From Enterobacter sp. BIGb0383 (lineage in GTDB: Bacteria > Pseudomonadota > Gammaproteobacteria > Enterobacterales > Enterobacteriaceae): a stretch of 64,000 bases of DNA. The position numbers and the translations under genes are program-made. Where the stretch lies: contig NZ_RJKQ01000002.1 in assembly GCF_003751845.1 (NCBI RefSeq), forward strand, positions 558,001 through 622,000. The letters run 5' to 3'. The notes beneath the pieces are model-generated. The model saw nothing but the letters and a program-made list of their open reading frames with translations, did not search any database and was not told the origin of the DNA. Below, in pieces: positions 19,101 through 30,371 of this stretch; position 1 is the first letter of the stretch, and the number at the start of each line of letters is the position of its first letter.

Positions 19101-20549
19101 ATGTCTATTCTGGTAAAAAACAACATTCATTGGGTAGGACAACGTGACTGGGAAGTGCGCGATTTTCACGGTACCGAATATAAAACCCTGCGCGGCAGCA
19201 GCTATAACAGCTATCTTATCCGTGAAGAAAAAAATGTGCTGATCGATACGGTCGATCATAAGTTCAGCCGCGAGTTTGTGCAGAATCTGCGTAGCGAAAT
19301 CGACCTGGCGGATATCGACTATATCGTCATTAACCATGCGGAAGAGGACCACGCCGGGGCGCTGACCGAACTGATGTCCTGCATCCCGGACACGCCAATC
19401 TACTGTACCGCTAACGCCATTGACTCCATTAACGGCCACCATCATCACCCCGAGTGGGATTTCCACGTGGCAAAAACCGGCGACACGCTGGATCTGGGCA
19501 ACGGCAAACAGCTGATCTTTGTTGAAACCCCGATGCTTCACTGGCCGGACAGCATGATGACCTATATGACCGGCGACGCGGTGCTGTTCAGCAACGACGC
19601 CTTCGGCCAGCACTACTGTGACGAACGTCTGTTTAACGACGAGGTGGACCAGACTGAACTGTTCGAACAGTGCCAGCGCTACTACGCCAATATTCTGACG
19701 CCGTTCAGCCGCCTGGTGACGCCAAAAATCACCGAGATCCTCGGTTTTAATCTGCCGGTCGATATGATTGCCACCTCTCACGGTGTGGTCTGGCGCGATA
19801 ACCCGACCCAAATCGTTGAGCTGTATCTGAAATGGGCGGCGGATTATCAGGAAGATCGCATCACTATTTTCTACGACACCATGTCCAATAATACCCGCAT
19901 GATGGCCGACGCCATCGCCCAGGGCATCAACGAAGTGGACCCTAACGTGGCGGTCAAAATCTTTAACGTGGCACGCAGCGATAAAAACGAGATCTTAACC
20001 AACGTCTTCCGGTCCAAAGGTACGCTGGTCGGGACCTCCACCATGAATAACGTGATGATGCCGAAAATTGCCGGCCTGGTGGAAGAGATGACCGGCCTGC
20101 GCTTCCGCAATAAACGCGCCAGCGCCTTCGGTTCCCACGGCTGGAGCGGCGGTGCGGTAGACCGCCTCTCCACTCGCCTGCAGGATGCCGGTTTTGAAAT
20201 GTCCCTCAGCCTGAAGGCTAAATGGCGGCCGGATATGGATGCGCTGGAACTCTGCCGCCAGCACGGGCGCGACATTGCCCGTCAGTGGGCGCTCGCTCCC
20301 CTGCCGGAAGCTGACGTCAAAGCGTCCCCGGAACAAGAGGCCTGCGCCTGTGCTGCAGCCGCTGCAGCCGACCTCGGTCCGTGCATGCAGTGCAGCGTCT
20401 GTCAGTGGATTTACGATCCGGAAAAAGGCGAACCCATGCAGGACGTCGCACCGGGCACACCGTGGAGCGATGTCCCGGATAACTTCCTGTGTCCGGAATG
20501 CTCTCTCGGCAAAGATGTCTTTGACGAACTGGCAACGGAGGCAAAATGA
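19101..20549 (+). CDS. norV: Anaerobic nitric oxide reductase flavorubredoxin NorV
   Basis: Reduces NO to N2O in the cytoplasm under anaerobic conditions. 482 residues: beta-lactamase-like di-iron domain with HAEEDHAG (near 79-86) and later His/Asp ligands, flavodoxin domain with [15 protein letters not shown], and a C-terminal rubredoxin domain with two CxxC pairs ([10 protein letters not shown] and CPECSLG). The start is [11 protein letters not shown] at 19101 after GAGGTGG; the open frame upstream is leader. The linker to rubredoxin is Ala/Cys-rich (ACACAAAAAA), unlike E. coli. Confidence 0.97.
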   Translation: MSILVKNNIHWVGQRDWEVRDFHGTEYKTLRGSSYNSYLIREEKNVLIDTVDHKFSREFVQNLRSEIDLADIDYIVINHAEEDHAGALTELMSCIPDTPIYCTANAIDSINGHHHHPEWDFHVAKTGDTLDLGNGKQLIFVETPMLHWPDSMMTYMTGDAVLFSNDAFGQHYCDERLFNDEVDQTELFEQCQRYYANILTPFSRLVTPKITEILGFNLPVDMIATSHGVVWRDNPTQIVELYLKWAADYQEDRITIFYDTMSNNTRMMADAIAQGINEVDPNVAVKIFNVARSDKNEILTNVFRSKGTLVGTSTMNNVMMPKIAGLVEEMTGLRFRNKRASAFGSHGWSGGAVDRLSTRLQDAGFEMSLSLKAKWRPDMDALELCRQHGRDIARQWALAPLPEADVKASPEQEACACAAAAAADLGPCMQCSVCQWIYDPEKGEPMQDVAPGTPWSDVPDNFLCPECSLGKDVFDELATEAK

Positions 20550-21682
20550 GTCGCGGCATCCTGATTATTGGCTCGGGCTTCGCTGCCCGCCAGCTGGTGA
20601 AAAATCTCCGCAAACAGAGCGCTGATATGCCCCTGACGCTGATTGCGGCCGACAGTATGGATGAGTACAACAAACCGGATCTGAGCCATGTGATAAGCCT
20701 GGGCCAGTCCGCCGATGAGATGACCCGCCAGACGGCGGGGGAGTTTGCCGAGCAGTACCAGCTCAGCCTGTTCCCCAACACCCGTATTACGGCTATCGAT
20801 GCGCAGGCGCATACGGTCAGCAGCGGAGATAAACAGTGGCACTACGACAAGCTGGTGCTGGCAACCGGTGCCAGCAGCGCCGTGCCGCCGGTGCCCGGTC
20901 ACGAGCTGATGCTGACCCTCAACGGCCAGCAGGAGTATCGCGCCTGCGAAGCGCGGCTTCGCGACGCACAGCGGGTGCTGATTGTCGGCGGCGGCTTAAT
21001 CGGCTGTGAACTGGCAATGGATTTCTGCCGCGCCGGCAAAGCGGTAACGGTCGTGGATAACGCCGCCAGCGTGCTGGCCTCGCTGATGCCGCCGGAGGTC
21101 AGCAGCCGCCTGCAGCATACACTCACCGAAATGGGCGTGCATCTGCTGCTGAACTCGCAGCTGGAGTCGCTGGAACAGCAGAACAACGGGATCCGCGCAA
21201 CGTTTGACCGTCAGCGCACGCTGGAGGCCGACGTGGTGGTGGCCGCCGCCGGTCTGCGCCCGGAAATCGCCCTGGCACGCTGTGCCGGAGTGGAAGTAAA
21301 CCGTGGTGTTAAGGTCGACCGCAGCCTGCAAACCAGCCAGCCCGATATCTGGGCGCTGGGCGACTGCGCGGAGATCGACGGTCAGCTTATGCCGTATCTG
21401 CAGCCCATCCAGCTCAGCGCCATGGCGCTGGCGAAAAGCCTGCTTGGCAACGCCACGCCGGTGAATCTTCCTCCGATGCTGGTGAAGATTAAAACCCCGG
21501 CGCTGCCGATGCAGCTGGCAGGAGAAACCCGCCGCCGTGATTTGCAGTGGCAAATTACCGCCGATGCAGCGGGTATGGTGGCCCGCGGCTGTGACGCTGC
21601 GGGTTCGCTGCGCGCCTTTGCGGTCAGCGAAGCGCGGATGCCGGAGGCCTTTGGCCTGCTGAAATCCCTGTCGCTGGGCTAA
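20546..21682 (+). CDS. norW: NADH:flavorubredoxin reductase NorW
   Basis: Passes electrons from NADH to NorV. 378 residues with an N-terminal FAD dinucleotide fold ([19 protein letters not shown]), a second dinucleotide motif for NADH ([17 protein letters not shown]) and the FAD-binding block [10 protein letters not shown]. Its ATG overlaps the norV stop (ATGA). Confidence 0.97.
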   Translation: MSRGILIIGSGFAARQLVKNLRKQSADMPLTLIAADSMDEYNKPDLSHVISLGQSADEMTRQTAGEFAEQYQLSLFPNTRITAIDAQAHTVSSGDKQWHYDKLVLATGASSAVPPVPGHELMLTLNGQQEYRACEARLRDAQRVLIVGGGLIGCELAMDFCRAGKAVTVVDNAASVLASLMPPEVSSRLQHTLTEMGVHLLLNSQLESLEQQNNGIRATFDRQRTLEADVVVAAAGLRPEIALARCAGVEVNRGVKVDRSLQTSQPDIWALGDCAEIDGQLMPYLQPIQLSAMALAKSLLGNATPVNLPPMLVKIKTPALPMQLAGETRRRDLQWQITADAAGMVARGCDAAGSLRAFAVSEARMPEAFGLLKSLSLG

Positions 21683-21686
21683 GGGC

Positions 21687-22700
21687 TCAGAACGTCGGGC
21701 CGTTAACCACCGACTCCCGGCGAATCAGCTCGCCGGGAAAGGCGGACTGGCTGGTAAATTCCCCGCCGTCGAGCATAAAAATCAGCCGGTTAATGGCCTC
21801 TTTCACCATCTCCGTTACCGGCACTCTGACGCTGGAGAGCGCAGGCACCATCCAGGGTGCCAGCGCCACATCGTCAAAACCAATCACCGACACCTGCTCC
21901 GGCACGTTAATTCCCTGAAGATGCAGCTGTTTAATCGCCCCAATCGCCATATCATCATTGCTGGCCACCAGCGCGCTAAACGTATTCCCGCTGGCTAACA
22001 GCTGTTGCACACCCTCGGCTCCGCTGGCCGCGGTCCACTTACCCTTAACAATCAGCGACTCACGTAGCGGAATCGCGTACCGCGCCAGCGCATCCCTGTA
22101 ACCAGAAAGACGCTCAGCGCCGGTCGGTGAATCCAGCGAACCAGTAATAAACGCGATATCCCGATGGCCCAGCTCAATCAGCTGCGTCACCGCCGCCTGG
22201 CTTGACGCCTGCTGGTCGGAGTAAACACAGTGGCTGCCGTTTTTTCGCAGCCGACGATTAAGCACCATAATCGGCTGCGAGTGGCTTTCGATAATCTCAT
22301 CCATCTCATCCACGCTCAGAAAACGCGGATAGATAATAATCGCGTCGCAGCGCAGGTCGAGCAGGTACTGGATCGCCTCGCGCTCCTCGTCCGCGCTGTG
22401 CTTACCGTCGGCAAGGATCAGACGCCGTCCCTGATCTTCGGTCATTCTGGCGGCGTGGGAGAGCAGCTCGCTAAAATAGACCCCGTGATAGAGGGTGTTG
22501 GTCACCACCAGCCCCAGGGTCTGGGTCTTTTTGGTCGCCAGGTTGCGCGCCAGCAAATTCGGCCGGTAGCCGCTCTCTTCAATGGCCTGGAGCACGCGCT
22601 CTTTGGCCTCCAGGCTAACGTAGCCATTCCCTGACAGCACGCGGGATACGGTGGTCTTCGACACCCCTGCCCGCTTTGCTACCTCCAGCATCGTTGCCAT
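21687..22700 (-). CDS. ascG: LacI-family repressor AscG
   Basis: Represses the ascFB beta-glucoside operon. 337 residues; N-terminal HTH and hinge (MLEVAKRAGVSKTTVSRVL, RPNLLARNLATKK) followed by a periplasmic-binding-protein-like sensor domain. Highly similar to E. coli AscG. Divergent from ascF. A perfect operator palindrome lies in the shared intergenic region. Confidence 0.95.
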   Translation of the reverse strand: MATMLEVAKRAGVSKTTVSRVLSGNGYVSLEAKERVLQAIEESGYRPNLLARNLATKKTQTLGLVVTNTLYHGVYFSELLSHAARMTEDQGRRLILADGKHSADEEREAIQYLLDLRCDAIIIYPRFLSVDEMDEIIESHSQPIMVLNRRLRKNGSHCVYSDQQASSQAAVTQLIELGHRDIAFITGSLDSPTGAERLSGYRDALARYAIPLRESLIVKGKWTAASGAEGVQQLLASGNTFSALVASNDDMAIGAIKQLHLQGINVPEQVSVIGFDDVALAPWMVPALSSVRVPVTEMVKEAINRLIFMLDGGEFTSQSAFPGELIRRESVVNGPTF

Positions 22701-22802
22701 ATTTTCCTGCTCGTCTGAAAAAGATGTGCAGCAGTGTACTTCAGCCTCCGGCGATTTTCAGCCACCCCACGCGCAGCAAATAGCGATGACCGGACACCTT
22801 TT

Positions 22803-22818
22803 GGTGATCAGCATCACG
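22803..22818 (+). promoter_or_regulatory. Candidate CRP site upstream of ascF
   Basis: GGTGA-N6-TCACG (GGTGATCAGCATCACG) differs from the CRP consensus TGTGA-N6-TCACA only at the two outer bases. Catabolite activation is expected for a sugar PTS operon. Confidence 0.6.
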
Positions 22819-22879
22819 AATATAAAAAGTCATCCATTTTGCATCTTGTTTCGGCATATGAAACTCTTCATGCTTTTGT

Positions 22880-22891
22880 GGAACCGGTTCC
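22880..22891 (+). promoter_or_regulatory. AscG operator palindrome
   Basis: GGAACCGGTTCC is a perfect 12-bp palindrome with the central CG typical of LacI/GalR-family operators. It lies 84 bases before ascF, just before a possible -10 (TATACA, 22893-22898), where a bound repressor would block transcription. Confidence 0.75.
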
Positions 22892-22974
22892 CTATACAAA
22901 GTTCCATCGGTGCTGATGTCCATATTCGGCACGGATAAAAAAACATCTTATTGATAAATCAGGATAAAAATCCT

Positions 22975-25874
<2,900 letters not shown>

Positions 25875-25888
25875 GATTTGCCTTCCCA

Positions 25889-25917
25889 CTGCTCCTCTCC
25901 CACAGCGAGAGGAGCAG
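25889..25917 (+). terminator. Hairpin downstream of ascB
   Basis: A perfect 11-bp stem CTGCTCCTCTC/GAGAGGAGCAG with a seven-base loop begins 14 bases after the ascB stop. No T run follows, so it may act with Rho or only protect the mRNA end. Confidence 0.5.
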
Positions 25918-26020
25918 AACATCTCCACTCTGCGAGCCGCTACGGAAAACGACGCACTCCTGATTTACCCCTCTCCAGTCAATACACTACCCTCAGCTCA
26001 CAAAGCAACCAAATAAAGGT

Positions 26021-26051
26021 GTACATAGTACTCAACTAGTGTACTATGTAC
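26021..26051 (+). promoter_or_regulatory. Operator palindrome of the toxin-antitoxin operon
   Basis: GTACATAGTAC and its exact complement GTACTATGTAC are separated by nine bases and end 18 bases before the toxin start. Paired arms of this kind are typical autoregulatory sites for HigA-type antitoxins. Confidence 0.7.
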
Positions 26052-26069
26052 CTCACAGGGAGAGTGCCC

Positions 26070-26402
26070 GTGGATCACGCGATTGAGTTTATCGAAACGC
26101 CCATGTTTACCCGCCAGATAAAACAGATTGCCACTGATGATGAGCTTAAAGAACTGCAAAAAACGCTTATCCAGTTCCCCGAGAAAGGCGACCTGATACA
26201 GAAAACAGGTGGGCTACGCAAAATCAGAATGGCCACGGGCCCGCAGGGGAAAAGCGGTAGCGCAAGGGTGATTTATTTCCTGGCAACAGAAGAGATTATC
26301 TGGCTGGTAATGGTATATCCGAAAAGTATTAAAGACAGTCTGACTGATACAGAAAAGGCCGAGCTTAAAAAGCTGACTAAACGACTGAAAGATGAGGTGT
26401 AA
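26070..26402 (+). CDS. HigB-like type II toxin (RelE/ParE superfamily)
   Basis: Probable ribosome-dependent mRNA endonuclease. About 110 residues. The motifs GDLIQKTGGLRKIRMA and SARVIYFLATEEIIWLVMVY match the core strands of the HigB-2/RelE fold, and the C-terminus is lysine-rich. GTG 26070 is preferred because AGGGAGAG lies five bases upstream; the ATG at 26046 would put the operator inside the gene. Toxin-first order with the XRE antitoxin two bases downstream is characteristic of higBA rather than relBE. Confidence 0.8.
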   Translation: MDHAIEFIETPMFTRQIKQIATDDELKELQKTLIQFPEKGDLIQKTGGLRKIRMATGPQGKSGSARVIYFLATEEIIWLVMVYPKSIKDSLTDTEKAELKKLTKRLKDEV

Positions 26403-26403
26403 A

Positions 26404-26688
26404 ATGACTTTTTTTAACGATCTGAAAACCTCGCTGGAAGAGGCAGTTGACATCAAAAACGGTGTTAAAAAACCGGCCCGCGTGACACGCTATGAAATTG
26501 CTGATGTCCGGGCCATAAGAGAGCAGCTCAACGTCTCCCAGGCAGAGATGGCCAACGCGTTAGGGACCAGCATTGATACCATCAAAAGCTGGGAAGCAAA
26601 ACGCCGCAACCCTACCGGGCTGGCGGCAAAAGTTCTGGCCGTGATCCAGACCAATCCGGCTTTCTTCCACGAACTTGCTGCGCACTAA
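26404..26688 (+). CDS. HigA-like XRE-family antitoxin
   Basis: 94 residues. An XRE-type helix-turn-helix (VRAIREQLNVSQAEMANALG then STIDTIKSWEAKRRNP-like text, about 41-75) follows an N-terminal segment that probably contacts the toxin. It should neutralise the upstream toxin and, with it, repress the shared palindrome. ATG 26404 directly follows the toxin stop. Confidence 0.82.
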   Translation: MTFFNDLKTSLEEAVDIKNGVKKPARVTRYEIADVRAIREQLNVSQAEMANALGTSIDTIKSWEAKRRNPTGLAAKVLAVIQTNPAFFHELAAH

Positions 26689-26789
26689 TAGACTCATACC
26701 AGCCCACGCCCTCCTCCTTTAGTGCAAAGGCAACGCCGCAAAGGTTGTGTTAGGCTGGGCAGGATAACCGTTTATCAAAGGAGATGAGT

Positions 26790-27218
26790 ATGGCCGTTTC
26801 AGCACGTAACCAGCTTACAGGCACCGTCAGCGCAACCTCGCACGGCGCCGTGAATGATGAAATTGAACTGACGCTGTCCGGCGGTGCCCGACTGGTCGCC
26901 GTAGTGACCACCAGCAGTAAAGAGGCGCTGGGCCTGGTTCCCGGGAAAGAGGCCATTGCTCTGATTAAAGCCCCGTGGGTGACCCTTGCCAGCGAAGATT
27001 GTGGCCTGAAATTCTCTGCCCGCAACCAGTTTGCCGGTGAAATCACGTCGGTCAGCGAGGGCGCGGTGAATGCCACCGTTCATCTGCAGACCGATGCCGG
27101 TTTTGAGATTGTCGCCGTGGTCACTAACGAAAGCCGCGACGAGATGAACCTGACCCAGGGCAAACGCGTTATCGCCCTGATCAAAGCCTCGGCGATCCTT
27201 ATCGCGACCCGCGCGTAA
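26790..27218 (+). CDS. Molybdate-binding tandem Mop (TOBE) domain protein, ModG-like
   Basis: 142 residues formed by two Mop repeats, each beginning with SARNQLTG or SARNQFAG, followed by GAVN and closing with ALIKAPWV or ALIKASAI. This is the size and layout of di-Mop molbindins such as ModG, which store molybdate (or tungstate) oxyanions in the cytoplasm. ATG 26790 is chosen over ATG 26784 because AAAGGAG ends six bases upstream. Monocistronic; no molybdenum genes adjoin it. Confidence 0.85.
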   Translation: MAVSARNQLTGTVSATSHGAVNDEIELTLSGGARLVAVVTTSSKEALGLVPGKEAIALIKAPWVTLASEDCGLKFSARNQFAGEITSVSEGAVNATVHLQTDAGFEIVAVVTNESRDEMNLTQGKRVIALIKASAILIATRA

Positions 27219-27230
27219 TCATTCAACCAC

Positions 27231-27258
27231 CTGTTTTATTTCATTTTTTATAAAACAG
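27231..27258 (+). terminator. AT-rich hairpin after the Mop gene
   Basis: CTGTTTTAT and ATAAAACAG can pair around a ten-base T-rich loop, 12 bases after the stop codon. Stem is weak (9 bp, AT-rich); a terminator role is plausible only. Confidence 0.4.
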
Positions 27259-27330
27259 TATTTTGTGATTGCTCTCGCGTTACTGCTTCCCCGCCAATGA
27301 TACATAAGCGTTTTCACTCTGGAGACGCTT

Positions 27331-28281
27331 ATGAATGCTTTATCGCTTTCCGGTGCCGCACTGCTGCTGTGCGCCTCTCAAACCGCCCTTGCCACAGGCC
27401 CGATGTCGTTTCCTGTCTGGCCCGGCGGCGAAGCGCCTGGCGCCAGCACCAGCTCAGTGCGCTATGAACTCAGTGAACGCAGTAAAGATCCCGCCCTGCC
27501 CGACAGGGCTGTAACCGGGATTCGTGCGCCGGAGATTACCGTCTATGCACCGGAAAAACCGAACGGTTCGGCCCTGCTGGTGATCCCCGGCGGTTCCTAT
27601 AAGCGCGTGGTGCTGGATAAAGAGGGCAGCGATCTGGCTCCGCTGTTTAACGCCCGCGGCTACACCCTGTTTGTGATGACCTACCGGATGCCCGGCGACG
27701 GCCATGCGGAAGGCGCGGATGCGCCGTTGGCAGATGCCCAGCGGGCGCTGCGGACGCTACGCGCCCGCGCCGGGGAGTGGAACCTCGACGCCGGTAAAAT
27801 TGGCGTCATGGGCTTTTCAGCGGGCGGCCATCTGGCAGCCAGCCTGGAGACGCGCTATCAGGAAGGCGTGTATCGCCCGACGGACGCCATTGACCGCCAG
27901 AGCGCACGGCCCGATTTCGTGCTGCTCGGCTATCCGGTGATCTCCATGGACCAGGCCATCGCCCATCCCGGCTCGCGAAAAGAGCTGACCGGCGATAAGC
28001 CGACGGACGCGCAGCTGAACCGCTATTCACCGGAGTTGCACGTCACCGCCGATACGCCGCCCACTTTCCTGATGCACGCCGTGGACGACCCTTCCGTACC
28101 GATGGATAACTCGCTGGTGATGTTTAACGCGCTGCGGGCGAAAAAAGTCCCGGCAGAACTGCATCTGTTTGCCGAAGGTAAGCACGGATTTGGGATCAGA
28201 AACGTTCAGGGAATGCCGGCCGCACTCTGGCCGCAGATGGCTATGAACTGGATCGCCGCCCTGCCGGAGAAAAAGCCCTGA
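27331..28281 (+). CDS. Secreted alpha/beta-hydrolase (esterase/acetyl-xylan-esterase-like)
   Basis: 316 residues with a signal peptide (cleavage after SQTALA near residue 21), so probably periplasmic. The fold motifs are the oxyanion region VIPGGSY, nucleophile Ser163 in GFSAGG, acid Asp near 253 in HAVDDPSVP and His285 in GKHGFG. The pattern is that of BD-FAE/AXE-type carbohydrate or feruloyl esterases; substrate unknown. Ribosome site GGAG is ten bases upstream. Confidence 0.8.
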   Translation: MNALSLSGAALLLCASQTALATGPMSFPVWPGGEAPGASTSSVRYELSERSKDPALPDRAVTGIRAPEITVYAPEKPNGSALLVIPGGSYKRVVLDKEGSDLAPLFNARGYTLFVMTYRMPGDGHAEGADAPLADAQRALRTLRARAGEWNLDAGKIGVMGFSAGGHLAASLETRYQEGVYRPTDAIDRQSARPDFVLLGYPVISMDQAIAHPGSRKELTGDKPTDAQLNRYSPELHVTADTPPTFLMHAVDDPSVPMDNSLVMFNALRAKKVPAELHLFAEGKHGFGIRNVQGMPAALWPQMAMNWIAALPEKKP

Positions 28282-28284
28282 GGG

Positions 28285-28629
28285 TTATTTTCGCGGACGG
28301 TACTTTTCGGGGAGTTCAGGAACGGGCCGTCTGTCATCAATCAGATGACGGATGGTCAGTATCGGGTGACGTAGCAGCATACGTGGACCTGCCCAGCGCA
28401 TAATCTGCTTCATCTCTTCCCGCTTCGCAGGCTGATAGCAGTGGACCGGACACTGTTTGCAGGCGGGTTTCTCTTCACCGAATACACATTTATCGAGGCG
28501 CTTGTTCGCGTAGGCCTGCAGCGCCTGATAGTGCTCTGCGCTTTCAGAAGCCTGCGGGCCGCTGCACTGCCAGAGCGCAATCATCTTACCGATGGTCAGC
28601 TTTTCACGAAGGATGCGTTTTCCGGACAT
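28285..28629 (-). CDS. ygbA: YgbA family protein (nitrous-oxide-stimulated promoter family)
   Basis: 114-residue soluble protein with a conserved cysteine cluster (KCVFGEEKPACKQCPVHCYQ, about 47-66) and the block REEMKQIMRWAGPRMLLRHP. E. coli YgbA belongs to the NsrR regulon and is induced by nitric oxide; its role is not firmly established, and the CxxC-type arrangement suggests metal or Fe-S binding (inference). A NsrR-like site overlaps the promoter region. Convergent with the esterase gene, ending three bases from its stop. Confidence 0.8.
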   Translation of the reverse strand: MSGKRILREKLTIGKMIALWQCSGPQASESAEHYQALQAYANKRLDKCVFGEEKPACKQCPVHCYQPAKREEMKQIMRWAGPRMLLRHPILTIRHLIDDRRPVPELPEKYRPRK

Positions 28630-28647
28630 AACAGTTCCCGCCTCTTA

Positions 28648-28670
28648 AAAGTGCATTAATAATACACCTT
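28648..28670 (-). promoter_or_regulatory. NsrR-like binding site upstream of ygbA
   Basis: On the minus strand AAGGTGTATTATTAATGCAC then TTT resembles the NsrR 11-1-11 palindrome AAGATGCATTTNAAATGCAT then CTT at 16 of 22 defined positions. It ends 19 bases before the ygbA ATG, a position suited to NO-relieved repression. Confidence 0.65.
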
Positions 28671-28700
28671 ACAAAGACGGGAACCAATCCACCCTAAGTG

Positions 28701-30371
28701 TTAGCGCGCCATGGTATAGGGGTTGAGATCAATATGCTGGCTGAAATGGTGGTCGATCTCGCTCTGATGCGAAACCGCAATCACCGTACAGTCCGGCAGA
28801 CGCGCTTTGATAAGCGTCAGCATCTCCTGCGCCGACTGGGCATCCAGGCTGCTGGTGGCCTCATCCAGCCAGAGGGTATCCGGCTTTAGCAGCAGCGCAC
28901 GGGCAAAGGCCAGCCGCTGTTTTTGCCCGCCGGAGAGCACCTGCTCCCAGTTAAGCTGCTTATCCAGAGACGGTGCCCATTCACCCAGCCCGGTGTCGGC
29001 CAGCAGAACCGCCAGGCCTTCGCTGTCGTCGGACGGCTGCTCAGGATAGCAAAGGACTTCCCGCAGGGTGCCCTGCCCGAGATAGCTACGCTGCGGCAGC
29101 AGCAGGCTTTTCCCCTGCTGTCGCTGCCAGCGTCCTTCGAACCACGGCCAGACGCCGGTCAGCGTGCGCAGCAGGGTTGATTTCCCCATCCCGCTGCGCC
29201 CGGAGATTTTGCTCCAGCTTCCCGCCGGGAAACTGAAATCCATCCCTTTCAGCAGCGCCGTGCCCTGCGGCGTGGAGAGCGACAGCGACTCAACCTGCAG
29301 GCTCTCGCCCACCGGCGTGGTGTCTTCCGGATTCTGGCTTTCGGCAATCGCCTGACGGAACTGCTCCAGACGCTCAATACTGGCAGAGAGTTCCACCAGC
29401 GCCGTATAGACGCGGATAAACCAGCTCAGCGCCCCGTGCACCTGACCAAATGCGGAACGCACCTGCATCAGCCCGCCGAGGGTGATGGTTTTCGCCATAA
29501 ACGCCGGTAGCGCGGCAAAAACCGGCACGATCAGGCTGACGCGGTTATAGCCGGTGGTGAAGAAGCCCAGATTACGTTCGCGATCCATCAGGGAACGCCA
29601 GTTCTTCACGATGCCCATAAAGGTCTGGTGAAGATGCTGTTTCTCCCAGCGCTCGCCCTGGTAGAGTGCGATCTGCTCAGCGTTATCGTGCTTGCGCAGC
29701 AGCGCCGCACGGAAATCCGCCTCCGCACGCTGTTTCTGGTAGTTCAGGCCGTGCAGGCGCTTACCGATCCAGTGGGTCACCAGGCTGCCGATCAGGGTGT
29801 AAGCCACCGCCACCCAGACCAGGTAGCCTTTGATCACCACATCATGACCGAACAGGTTAAAGGTCTGCACTCCGGAGAGCTTCCAGAGGATCCAGACAAA
29901 GGAGAAGAGCTGGGCGCTGGTGATCAGAAACGATACCGACAGGCTCACCGTTTTATCGACAAAAAAGTTAATGTCTTCGGCGATACGCTGGTCCGGGTTA
30001 TCCACCCGGCCAGAGAGCGCCATCCGATAGAAAGCCTGCTTCGCCAGCCAGCTATCCACCAGATCGGCAGTCAGCGACTCGCGCCAGCGAATGATCAGTA
30101 GCTTAGTGAACCAGGCCTGATACACGAATACGCCGATATAGATCAGAATAAAGACGCAGTACTCTTTCACCAGGCTGTAGATCATCGCGCCGTTAAACGC
30201 ACCCAGCGCATCATAAAAGGATTTACTCCATTCATTAATCAACACGTTGAGATAGACGATAGTTCCGCCCAGCCCGACGATAACCGCCAGCAGCAGCCAG
30301 GCGTTCCAGCTCTGCTTGCCGCTCCAGAAGGCGCGGCTTAACTGCCACACAATGGCCAGTTTCATTCTCAT
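28701..30371 (-). CDS. yddA: SbmA/YddA-type ABC transporter, FusD-like
   Basis: 556 residues: membrane domain with about six spans (LLLAVIVGLGGTIVYLNVLI first) and the YddA/SbmA hallmark RWRESLTADLVDSWL and DNPDQRIAEDI, then an ATPase with Walker A SGRSGMGKST, signature LSGGQKQRLAFARAL and Walker B LWLDEATSSLD. In Pectobacterium the FusD counterpart is thought to export protease products from the periplasm or import peptide. Its ATG overlaps the protease stop (ATGA). In E. coli yddA is grouped with yddB and pqqL. Confidence 0.88.
   Translation of the reverse strand: MRMKLAIVWQLSRAFWSGKQSWNAWLLLAVIVGLGGTIVYLNVLINEWSKSFYDALGAFNGAMIYSLVKEYCVFILIYIGVFVYQAWFTKLLIIRWRESLTADLVDSWLAKQAFYRMALSGRVDNPDQRIAEDINFFVDKTVSLSVSFLITSAQLFSFVWILWKLSGVQTFNLFGHDVVIKGYLVWVAVAYTLIGSLVTHWIGKRLHGLNYQKQRAEADFRAALLRKHDNAEQIALYQGERWEKQHLHQTFMGIVKNWRSLMDRERNLGFFTTGYNRVSLIVPVFAALPAFMAKTITLGGLMQVRSAFGQVHGALSWFIRVYTALVELSASIERLEQFRQAIAESQNPEDTTPVGESLQVESLSLSTPQGTALLKGMDFSFPAGSWSKISGRSGMGKSTLLRTLTGVWPWFEGRWQRQQGKSLLLPQRSYLGQGTLREVLCYPEQPSDDSEGLAVLLADTGLGEWAPSLDKQLNWEQVLSGGQKQRLAFARALLLKPDTLWLDEATSSLDAQSAQEMLTLIKARLPDCTVIAVSHQSEIDHHFSQHIDLNPYTMAR

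Noticed and set aside
25889-25917. Hairpin after ascB as a clear intrinsic terminator
   Set aside because: No T tract follows; kept only as a low-confidence hairpin.
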